Positions 8,832 through 16,188 of a stretch of DNA of 64,000 bases are shown here, one piece after another. Where the stretch lies: positions 62,001 to 126,000 of the forward strand of contig NZ_JADHDX010000004.1 in assembly GCF_016820585.1 (NCBI RefSeq), read 5' to 3'. The DNA comes from Arthrobacter beigongshangensis. Lineage in GTDB: Bacteria > Bacillota > Bacilli > Bacillales_A > Planococcaceae. The position numbers and the translations under genes are program-made. Positions within the stretch are counted from its first letter, which is position 1, and every line of letters begins with the position of its first letter. The notes under the pieces were generated by a model. The model had not been told where the DNA came from, searched no databases, and was given only the letters and a program-made list of their open reading frames with translations.

Positions 8832-9770
8832 ATGCCTGTGCATCCAGAGATAAAAAAGATTTTAGATTCGATTCCACCATATAACCCTAATCATAAAGTC
8901 ATTCCAGAAGAGCATCGGAAAATGTTCGATGCACCGATTTTACCTGTTGAACAACGCGTGCAAGTTTATGCTGTTGAAGATAAAATCGTTTCTACACCTG
9001 AAGCGGATGTACCAGTGAGAATTTATACGCCAGGGGAAAGTGACTCGTATCCCGTTCTCCTCTTTTTCCACGGTGGTGCATTCTTCTCGGGAAGTTTAGA
9101 AAGTCATGACGAAGTGATTCGTCCGATTTGTATGGAGTCTGGCTATAAAGTAGTTTCAGTTGGTTTCCGCTTGGCGCCTGAGCATCCGTTCCCAGCGGCA
9201 TTAAATGATTGCTACAATGTCACAAAATGGGTAACAGAACATAAGGGCGAATTACAATGGGATGGGCGGAACCTCGCTCTTGCAGGGGATAGCTCTGGCG
9301 GTAACTTAGTTGCTGCAGTTTCGCTAATGGCACGTGAAAAAAAAGAATTTACGCTCACGAAGCAGGTGCTGCTCTATCCGTCGTTAGATCTCGATTTCAG
9401 TAAATTCCGCTACCCATCATTAACAGAAAATGGAACTGGCTATTTCGTAGAAAGTGCCCAATTAGCTAAACTGAACGGCTTTTATTTACGGGGCAATGTG
9501 GATACGGATCATCCGCTTGTTTCACCAATTCGAGAGGATCGATTGGAAAATCTTCCGACAGCATTCGTCCTCACAGCGGAATACGATCCATTCCGAGATG
9601 AAGGTGAACTATTTGCCGAGAATTTATCAAAATGTGGCGTACACGTTGAAACAAAACGATACGAAGGGATTACGCATGGCTTCTTAGGTAAGTTTACGCA
9701 TCTCGATGAATATAAAGATGTTTACAAGCGTATTGGTAACTTTTTGAAAAAAAGCGTTGTAAGAAGTTGA
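8832..9770 (+). CDS. Alpha/beta hydrolase, hormone-sensitive-lipase family esterase
   Basis: A 312-residue family IV (HSL-type) carboxylesterase. FFHGGAFFSGS (about 78-88) is the oxyanion-hole HGG motif and GDSSGGNLV (about 153) the nucleophile elbow. YDPFRDE supplies the catalytic Asp and THGFLG the catalytic His. The start follows AAAGGAGG at 8816-8822; an upstream in-frame ATG at 8784 has no site. It lies 57 bases after the monooxygenase and is probably co-transcribed with it. HSL esterases prefer short acyl esters, so this may remove an acyl group or open a lactone made by the monooxygenase. Confidence 0.87.
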   Translation: MPVHPEIKKILDSIPPYNPNHKVIPEEHRKMFDAPILPVEQRVQVYAVEDKIVSTPEADVPVRIYTPGESDSYPVLLFFHGGAFFSGSLESHDEVIRPICMESGYKVVSVGFRLAPEHPFPAALNDCYNVTKWVTEHKGELQWDGRNLALAGDSSGGNLVAAVSLMAREKKEFTLTKQVLLYPSLDLDFSKFRYPSLTENGTGYFVESAQLAKLNGFYLRGNVDTDHPLVSPIREDRLENLPTAFVLTAEYDPFRDEGELFAENLSKCGVHVETKRYEGITHGFLGKFTHLDEYKDVYKRIGNFLKKSVVRS

Positions 9771-9923
9771 GGCTCATCTGAAAAAGAAATCGTTCGCCAA
9801 GATCTGTATAGAAATGCAAAGAGTTTTACGATAGGTCATTTGAAATGAAGTGAATGAAACTGTTTAAAATTCAATTGTCATAATAATATACAGATGTTGG
9901 ACGGCGATTCTTTGGAGTCATTT

Positions 9924-9949
9924 AGGCTGTCGATACTTTTCGACAGCCT
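9924..9949 (+). terminator. Stem-loop after esterase gene
   Basis: A perfect 10-bp stem AGGCTGTCGA/TCGACAGCCT with a 6-base loop, downstream of the monooxygenase-esterase unit. The following bases are only weakly T-rich, so termination may be partial. The rest of the 9771-10041 gap shows nothing else I can name. Confidence 0.5.
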
Positions 9950-10041
9950 ATTTGGCTACTAAACTAGTTGACGTAGTAATTATTGAAAGGGGGTGTTCAC
10001 GTAGTTGTAAATAACTAAATATTCAGAGGAGGATGATATTA

Positions 10042-11085
10042 TTGGAAGGTAAAAAATCGAGTCTTTTAGTATTCACGGTTGTTTTGTCGATGTTCTTTCT
10101 ATTTGGTTGTGGCGGTGACAATGAAAAGACAACAGGAGAAGCATCAGGTCAAGATATTTCAAATGAACAAGAAGCAGTGGCTGGTACAGCGGACAAAACG
10201 GAAACGTACAGTCCCAAGGTAGCACCTGTAAGAGAAATTCCTGATGGATTTAGAGTGACTACAGTCGGGATAGGCTCTCCGTCAACTTATAATACAAAAA
10301 CTTGGTCATCTACACTGGTTGAATACAAAGATAAAAAGTTCCTCGTTGATTGTGGCTCTGGGTGTACAAATGGACTGGCAAGAGCGGGTGTGCAACCTTC
10401 GGAAGTGAGTAATATTTTATTTACTCATCATCATGCGGATCATAATACAGATTTCTTAACGATTTTAATTGCTGGATGGGCAACGCATGCACCAAGACCC
10501 GAATTAAATTTGATCGGCACAGAGGGTACAAAAAAATTCTATGATTTCGCGATGGATTTTTATGGGGAGGATATTCAATACCGTATTGATGCTGGATTTA
10601 CAAGTCCAAAAGGGATTATTGAAGACGTGGAGATCACGGAAGTATCCGGCGGAGAGGAATTTGAACTGGACGGCGTGAAAATTTCCACGCTGAATGTCCC
10701 TCATACAATCAAAACGGTAGCCTACAAATTTGAGGCTGATGGTAAGACGGTGGTTATTACATCAGACACTTTGTACAATGAACCTCTGATTGAATTCTCG
10801 AAAAATGCGGATCTTGTTGTCATGGATGGGATGCTTACGGAAGTAAAAGAAGGTGATCCGAATTATGGGATGTTTAATAAATTGAAGCCTAATTTGGAGA
10901 AAGGGCATTTAAGTTTGGAGGAGGTCGGTAAAACGGCAGCACAGGGAAATTATAAAAAGATGTTACTCGTTCATTTATTTAATGGGGAAATGGATGAAGA
11001 GCTTACTACTGAAATATTGCGAGAGCAAGGTTATGAGGGGGAAGTGATTATTGCGGAATCCCTAAAGTCATATGACATTGAATGA
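10042..11085 (+). CDS. Lipid-anchored MBL-fold hydrolase
   Basis: A 347-residue surface lipoprotein with a metallo-beta-lactamase domain. The N-terminal hydrophobic segment ends in the lipobox LFGC (Cys about residue 23), followed by a Ser/Glu/Thr-rich linker. FTHHHADHN (about 131-139) is the zinc motif, with further ligands in NVPHT and ITSDT. The TTG at 10042 is preferred because AGAGGAGG ends 9 bases before it and abuts the ATG at 10033. An extracytoplasmic MBL hydrolase beside a transporter gene suggests that substrate processing begins outside the membrane. Relatives include arylsulfatase- and tRNase Z-like MBLs. Confidence 0.8.
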   Translation: MEGKKSSLLVFTVVLSMFFLFGCGGDNEKTTGEASGQDISNEQEAVAGTADKTETYSPKVAPVREIPDGFRVTTVGIGSPSTYNTKTWSSTLVEYKDKKFLVDCGSGCTNGLARAGVQPSEVSNILFTHHHADHNTDFLTILIAGWATHAPRPELNLIGTEGTKKFYDFAMDFYGEDIQYRIDAGFTSPKGIIEDVEITEVSGGEEFELDGVKISTLNVPHTIKTVAYKFEADGKTVVITSDTLYNEPLIEFSKNADLVVMDGMLTEVKEGDPNYGMFNKLKPNLEKGHLSLEEVGKTAAQGNYKKMLLVHLFNGEMDEELTTEILREQGYEGEVIIAESLKSYDIE

Positions 11086-11099
11086 ATCGAAGTTCAAAA

Positions 11100-11114
11100 T
11101 TGTAAGCGCTATAC
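11100..11114 (+). promoter_or_regulatory. cre-like catabolite control site
   Basis: TTGTAAGCGCTATAC matches the CcpA consensus except at the second-last position. It lies just before the MFS transporter gene. Functional status is inferred from sequence only. Confidence 0.45.
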
Positions 11115-11176
11115 TTCGGAGAAATCGATAAAAAGTATCCTGATTAAAAGGATAAACTTGAAGGGGTGTTGAGAGT

Positions 11177-12430
11177 ATGGAAAAGAAAAAATTTTGGAAT
11201 TATGAAAATAAGTTAGTCATCATTTTCTTCTTCACGATTGGGTTCGTATTCTTTGACCGTTTGGCGATTAACTATTTATTTCCAATGATTTCTGTAGACC
11301 TTGGATTAAACTATACGCATTTAGGTTTACTAGGAGCAGGTCTTGCATTAACTTGGTCAATTTCCGGTCCTTTGGGCGGATTCATCTCGGATAAAGTGAA
11401 AAGTAAAAAAACAATGCTTGCATTCTTAGTCATTGCATTCTCTATCATTTCGCTATTACATGGTTTTGCACAAACATTTGCGATGCTATTTGTGCTCCGT
11501 CTATTAATGGGTATCGTAGAAGGTCCAATGATTCCCCAAACACAATCCATTTTAGCAATGGAATCATCGGAAAATCGTCGCGGATTTAACCTAGGTTTCA
11601 CGATGAACACAAGTAATGCTTTATTTGGTAGTATTTTAGCGCCTGTATTACTCGTTGCATTAGCCACAAAGTTTGACTGGCATATGGCATTCTATTTAAC
11701 GATTATTCCAGGGATTATTCTAAGTTTATTCATCTTGAAAACAGTGAAAAATCCAGATTCAAAGAAATTCCATGCGATGCATGCTGTCAAATCCACTGAA
11801 AAAGTCAAAGTGAAAGATATTCTTAAACACCGAAATATTTGGCTATCAATTGTTGTTTTCAGCTTAGTAATGACAACACTTATGGCATTCCAAATTTTCG
11901 GTCCAACCTATTTAGTACAGGCAAAAGGTTTGTCTGGTACAACAATGAGTTTTGTAATGGCTTCTTTCGGTGTTGGTTATGCAATCTTTGGGTTCTTAAT
12001 CCCAACTATTTCAGAGAGAACGGGGCGTAAACCCGCTTCTGCATTTTCGGGTTTGTTATTAATTCTTGTACCCTTATCAATCGTATTCGTGGATTCAATT
12101 CCATTAATGATGATTCTTTTATTCATCGGTTCGGCTGGTTCAGGTGTCATTGGTATGTCGATGTCAGTCATTCCGGTTGAATCTGTTCCATTACAATATT
12201 CCGGTCTTGCAATTGGTTTAACAATCGGTATTGGCGAGCTTGTCGGCGGCTTCTTAAATCCAATGATAAATGGTGCTTTAGCAGACATGTACGGCATACA
12301 AACACCTTTATTTGTTGCCGCGGGGGCTGCAGTGCTTGCATTTATCTTCACGTTATTCTTTAAAGAAACTGTACCAGCTAAGCTTGCAACGAGCCCAGAA
12401 GTAAATAATGAAGTAGAAAACCTTGCTTAA
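11177..12430 (+). CDS. MFS transporter
   Basis: A 417-residue major facilitator with about 12 hydrophobic segments and a charged central loop near residues 195-215 (SKKFHAMHAVKSTEKVKVKD). The cytoplasmic loop 2-3 signature region reads GGFISDKVKSKK. Its composition resembles organic-anion importers of the ACS/glucarate-type families. As the last gene of the catabolic cluster, it is the best candidate for the substrate importer. A cre-like site lies in its leader. Confidence 0.82.
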   Translation: MEKKKFWNYENKLVIIFFFTIGFVFFDRLAINYLFPMISVDLGLNYTHLGLLGAGLALTWSISGPLGGFISDKVKSKKTMLAFLVIAFSIISLLHGFAQTFAMLFVLRLLMGIVEGPMIPQTQSILAMESSENRRGFNLGFTMNTSNALFGSILAPVLLVALATKFDWHMAFYLTIIPGIILSLFILKTVKNPDSKKFHAMHAVKSTEKVKVKDILKHRNIWLSIVVFSLVMTTLMAFQIFGPTYLVQAKGLSGTTMSFVMASFGVGYAIFGFLIPTISERTGRKPASAFSGLLLILVPLSIVFVDSIPLMMILLFIGSAGSGVIGMSMSVIPVESVPLQYSGLAIGLTIGIGELVGGFLNPMINGALADMYGIQTPLFVAAGAAVLAFIFTLFFKETVPAKLATSPEVNNEVENLA

Positions 12431-12511
12431 ATGTATTTTGGTAGGAGTGTAATTAATTGAGGAAGGTGATGATTATCACCGTGTTTTCAAAAAGGATAGG
12501 TCAATCCGCTG

Positions 12512-12568
12512 AAAAAAAAGACGTCTTCTATAATGTATAACTGCGCTAACAGTCATACAGAAGACGCC
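12512..12568 (-). terminator. Orphan hairpin with T-run on the minus strand
   Basis: A long imperfect stem (outer GTCTTCT/AGAAGAC, inner near TATAACTG/CAGTCATA) is followed on the minus strand by eight T residues. No minus-strand gene feeds it, so it may belong to a lost gene. Confidence 0.4.
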
Positions 12569-12658
12569 CTTAAAAACAACCATGATAATTCTATCAGATT
12601 ACAGACAGATTGAAAACAAAATAGCTGGGATTTTATAAATCTAGTTTGTAAGAAATGA

Positions 12659-12706
12659 CTTAGTTCACCTCTCAAGTAGAGAAGTGGACTAAGGTATTTT
12701 ATTTTG
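12659..12706 (+). terminator. Rho-independent terminator
   Basis: A 15-bp stem with one mismatch (12659-12673 with 12679-12693), a 5-base loop and a T-rich tail. It ends read-through from the catabolic cluster. It is the main feature of the 12431-12748 gap, together with the orphan hairpin. Confidence 0.75.
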
Positions 12707-12748
12707 AAAACCAATTTTTATTAATAAAAAATAAAGAAGGTGCATTAC

Positions 12749-13588
12749 ATGTCAAAAAAGCTTCAAGAAATTATAAACAATGTAGAACTTATTCAAATGT
12801 CGTTTACCGAGCCCACTACTGTAAACATAACAGATACTGAGAAGTTTCTTGTCCAGCGATTAGCCAGTTTTGATACGTTAGAAATTCCTGTCGGTACCCC
12901 AATTGAAGGTTTTTTGACCCAGCCTATGGAAGAATCACTAAAAACGGGTAAGGTGAATAGTTTAGAATTTAAAACAGATGATGAAAAAAGTCCACCCTTA
13001 ATTATTACCTGGAATCCAATTATAGAAAATCAACAAGTGGTCGGTTTACTCATTACAGCTACTTCTACGGAAAAAATAGATAACTTAAGAAAGATCGCAT
13101 CGTATTTAACAGAGGCAGTTGGGAAAATGATTGATACGACAGAAGAGCTGGTAGAGGTTTCGAATGTCATCGCTGCTAAAACGCATGAAATCTCGAGTGA
13201 TTCAGCCTTTGTCATGAACCTGATCAAGGAGGCCAATCAGGTCATCCAGTCCATTCAAAATACCGCCAACCACTCAAAGATTTTAGGTTTAAATGCATCT
13301 ATTGAAGCAGCTAGAGCCGGAGAGTACGGGAAAGGTTTCTCGGTTGTTGCGCATGAAATTGGAAGGATGGCGGACCAAAGCAAAGTGTCGGCTGTCAATA
13401 TCATCGACTATCTTGAAAATGTCACTGCTGCAATAAATAAAAACAATAATTCCATCCAAGAAATTGGTGCAACTGCCGAAGAGCATTCCGCAAGCGTTCA
13501 AGAGTTGAAAGATTCCTTTACGTTAATTGATACAACGGCTGAAGAACTGATGAATTCCACAAGGGTAGCAGCACTAAACTCGAACTAA
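12749..13588 (+). CDS. Soluble methyl-accepting chemotaxis-type signalling protein
   Basis: A 279-residue protein without membrane segments. Residues about 20-110 form a small sensory domain, PAS-like in feel (IITWNPIIENQQVVGLLITAT). Residues 115-275 form a coiled-coil MCP signalling domain with the conserved hairpin tip LGLNASIEAARAGEYGKGFSVVA. That tip contacts CheW and CheA. A cytosolic receptor would report an internal signal to the chemotaxis machinery. The ATG at 12749 has AAGAAGG 8 bases upstream. It stands alone between two terminators; the ligand is unknown. Confidence 0.82.
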   Translation: MSKKLQEIINNVELIQMSFTEPTTVNITDTEKFLVQRLASFDTLEIPVGTPIEGFLTQPMEESLKTGKVNSLEFKTDDEKSPPLIITWNPIIENQQVVGLLITATSTEKIDNLRKIASYLTEAVGKMIDTTEELVEVSNVIAAKTHEISSDSAFVMNLIKEANQVIQSIQNTANHSKILGLNASIEAARAGEYGKGFSVVAHEIGRMADQSKVSAVNIIDYLENVTAAINKNNNSIQEIGATAEEHSASVQELKDSFTLIDTTAEELMNSTRVAALNSN

Positions 13589-13613
13589 TTGACTCAATGA
13601 CATTGGGAATCAC

Positions 13614-13656
13614 AAAGTCCTCGAATCTCGTATGATCTGAGGACTTTTTATTTTTA
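13614..13656 (+). terminator. Rho-independent terminator
   Basis: AAAGTCCTC pairs with GAGGACTTT, followed by a T-rich tail. It ends the chemoreceptor gene. Confidence 0.8.
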
Positions 13657-13737
13657 TAGAAGTGGAGAGACTTGAGGGGAGTCCATCGATGAGGATGCCT
13701 GAAATATGAAAGCAAGTATTTTCAGAAAGAAAAAGTG

Positions 13738-13790
13738 TTGACTTATAGAGATTTTTTTTGCTATTATGATAAACAGACCGGTTGGTATGG
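13738..13790 (+). promoter_or_regulatory. SigA promoter with TetR-type operator
   Basis: TTGACT (13738-13743) and TATTAT (13762-13767) are 18 bp apart. A palindrome centred on ACCGGT (ACAGACCGGTTGGT, about 13773-13786) covers the expected transcription start. It lies directly before a TetR gene, so autorepression is likely. Confidence 0.6.
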
Positions 13791-13808
13791 TGGAGGTGTG
13801 CTACGGAA

Positions 13809-14369
13809 ATGGATACAAAATCGCTGATAATCGACATCGCGACAACGCTTTTTCAACAAAAAGGATATAGAGGCGTAGGACTAAACGAAATTATTAAAGC
13901 ATGTGGGATTTCAAAAGGTGCGCTCTATCATCATTTTTCGAATGGAAAAGAAGAATTACTAATCGCTTGCCTTCAATCTCTGAATGAAGCGATTACTGAG
14001 GATATCGTGGAAATTTTTGAACGGTATCCGAGTACGCAAGAAGCTACACATGCAATGGTTTCAAAATTAATCGTTAATTTTGAAACAGAAGGAACGATTA
14101 CGGGGTACACAATTAGCAGTATGGTTAGCGAAATGGCCTCGCTAAGTGATCCAGTTCGAATGGCATGCGCTCAGCTGTATCAAAAAATGCAAGATATTTA
14201 TTTTCAAAAGTTAGTAGCGGACGGATTTTCAAAAGATGCGGCTTATTCAATAGCACTTATGATGACCGCTTCTATCGAAGGTGGAATAATGCTTTGTTTA
14301 ACACAAAAAGCAAGCGAGCCACTAAAAACTATTTCGCATATGCTATCAAAATTATTGAAGGAGTTTTAA
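13809..14369 (+). CDS. TetR-family repressor (LmrA/YxaF-like)
   Basis: A 186-residue TetR-type regulator. The HTH spans about residues 20-50 (GYRGVGLNEIIKACGISKGALYHHF). The C-terminal helices form the ligand pocket and dimer interface. It precedes a 14-helix multidrug exporter with a 3-base gap, the same order and sizes as lmrA-lmrB of Bacillus. The start is the ATG at 13809 after GGAGG. It presumably represses both genes by binding the ACCGGT palindrome in the promoter and is released by an exported drug. Confidence 0.85.
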   Translation: MDTKSLIIDIATTLFQQKGYRGVGLNEIIKACGISKGALYHHFSNGKEELLIACLQSLNEAITEDIVEIFERYPSTQEATHAMVSKLIVNFETEGTITGYTISSMVSEMASLSDPVRMACAQLYQKMQDIYFQKLVADGFSKDAAYSIALMMTASIEGGIMLCLTQKASEPLKTISHMLSKLLKEF

Positions 14370-14372
14370 TAA

Positions 14373-15800
14373 GTGAATACACAAACCAATACGGCAGCAA
14401 AAACGAAACAACCAATCAAAACAGGACCGATAATGGCGGCTCTTTTAGTAGCTGGCTTTGTCGGGCTTTTTAGTGAAACGGCATTAAATATCGCCTTTGT
14501 AGAATTAAGTCAAATTTTCACGATTGATTCTACAACGGTTCAATGGTTAGCGACAGGTTATTTTTTAACGTTGGGTATTTTAGTTCCCGTAACAGGGATT
14601 CTGATGCAAAAGTTCTCCACGCGTCAAATGTTTATAACCTCTGTATTGCTAATTCTTGTCGGTACAATTATAGCGGCAGTAGCGCCTGTATTTGGTGTAC
14701 TACTCGCGGGACGAGTCGTTCAAGCGGCAGGGCTGGCGATTAGTTTACCTTTAACACAAAATGTTATTTTTACAATTTTCCCTCCCAATAAACGAGGCGC
14801 TGCAATGGGGGTTATGGGGTTAGTGATGTTGGCTGGTCCATCACTAGGTCCAACAATCGCAGGCCTTATTTTAGATACACTATCGTGGCATTGGATTTTC
14901 TGGGTTACAGTACCTTTCTTGCTGTTTTCTCTTATTTTCGGGCTTGTTTATTTACCGAATGTCAATGAGATTCGCAAGGTATCGATTGACGCATTATCTG
15001 TAATTCTTTCGACCATTGGTTTCGGGGGGATTGTCTACGGGTTTAGTGTATCTGGCGTCGCTGGCTGGACCAGTACAACTGTCCTTGGCACAATTATCGT
15101 TGGACTCATAGCACTCATCATTTTTGCGATTCGACAAATGAAAATGGAAGATCCTATGCTGAATTTACGAGCATTCCGCTACCCGCTTTTTGTTATTGGC
15201 GTCATTATGAGCTTCATAACGTTCTTTAATATGTTGTCGATGCTCGTTATTTTGCCAATGTATATGCAAATGGCATTAGTCATTGCCGCTTTTACAACAG
15301 GACTCATCCTACTACCAGGTAGCTTGTTGAACTGTATATTAGCACCAATTATTGGTCGTTTATTTGACAGGTATGGTCCGAAAGCAGTGATTACACCTGG
15401 CACAATTTTGGTGGCCATTGGTTACGTAATGTATGCACAATTTGGTACAGACACAGCTTTATGGGTGATTGTATTATCCTTTGTTATTATGATGTTAGGT
15501 GTAGGGGCGGTGCTCGCTTCTGTCCAAACAAACACGCTGAATTCTCTGCCAAGAAGGTTCTATCCAGATGGAATCGCTATCACTCAAACGATTCAGCAAG
15601 TAGCTGGTGCCGTTGGTATCGCAGTAATGGTGTCACTCTTAACTGCAAAACAAAATAGTTACCTAGAAACTGTTGCGAATGAGCCAGCGCAAGCCGCGGC
15701 TTCGGGATCATCATTGGTCTTTACAATCAGTTTAGCATTAGCGGTGATTAATATTGTACTGTCTTTATTTATGAAAAAGCCTGGCTCAAATATTAAGTGA
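14373..15800 (+). CDS. DHA2-family multidrug exporter (LmrB-like MFS)
   Basis: A 475-residue major facilitator with about 14 hydrophobic segments, typical of the DHA2 (EmrB/QacA) drug:H+ antiporters. Motif C-like sequence GLVMLAGPSLGPTIAG lies near residue 150, and WHWIFWVTVPF, common in this family, follows. The start is GTG at 14373, with its ribosome site inside the end of the repressor gene (GAAGGAG), giving coupled translation. By its pairing with a TetR repressor it likely confers resistance to an amphipathic antibiotic; the drug is unknown. Confidence 0.87.
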   Translation: MNTQTNTAAKTKQPIKTGPIMAALLVAGFVGLFSETALNIAFVELSQIFTIDSTTVQWLATGYFLTLGILVPVTGILMQKFSTRQMFITSVLLILVGTIIAAVAPVFGVLLAGRVVQAAGLAISLPLTQNVIFTIFPPNKRGAAMGVMGLVMLAGPSLGPTIAGLILDTLSWHWIFWVTVPFLLFSLIFGLVYLPNVNEIRKVSIDALSVILSTIGFGGIVYGFSVSGVAGWTSTTVLGTIIVGLIALIIFAIRQMKMEDPMLNLRAFRYPLFVIGVIMSFITFFNMLSMLVILPMYMQMALVIAAFTTGLILLPGSLLNCILAPIIGRLFDRYGPKAVITPGTILVAIGYVMYAQFGTDTALWVIVLSFVIMMLGVGAVLASVQTNTLNSLPRRFYPDGIAITQTIQQVAGAVGIAVMVSLLTAKQNSYLETVANEPAQAAASGSSLVFTISLALAVINIVLSLFMKKPGSNIK

Positions 15801-15824
15801 CTGTCATCGTCACCCTGTATAATG

Positions 15825-15876
15825 AAAAAGACATCAATCACTCAAAAAGTTTGAGTGGTTGATGTCTTTTACTTTT
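15825..15876 (+). terminator. Strong Rho-independent terminator
   Basis: A roughly 20-bp stem (AAAAGACATCAA... with ...TTGATGTCTTTT) and a T-rich tail, ending the efflux operon. The rest of the 15877-16142 gap shows nothing recognisable. Confidence 0.85.
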
Positions 15877-16142
15877 CTTCCACCTTAAAATCGAAAACTT
15901 TGTCTACTGGCTAATTGAGAAGAATTTGGCGAACACAACGTCTATCTCTTTTTGAAAACGTTCTTTTCGTTTGATTTGGTGACCTAATAAACCTGGAAAT
16001 AATGAGATGGTAGCGCTACATATATTCTTTGTATTACTGCTTTCATAGTTAGGAAAGTTTCTAGAACTTTAAAGTACGGAAAAGTATGCGTACCAATGCG
16101 GATTGAAAACTCAGACAACTTTTGTGACCAAATTACATTCTA

Positions 16143-16160
16143 ATTGAAAGCGATTTCAAT
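16143..16160 (+). promoter_or_regulatory. Consensus cre site upstream of sugar operon
   Basis: TTGAAAGCGATTTCA (16144-16158) fits WTGNAANCGNWNNCW at every position and is nearly palindromic. It lies 30 bases before the regulator gene and next to a possible -10 (TATAGT). CcpA repression of the PTS operon is likely. Confidence 0.75.
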
Positions 16161-16188
16161 TATAGTCTAAACAGAGGAGGCACTAAAC

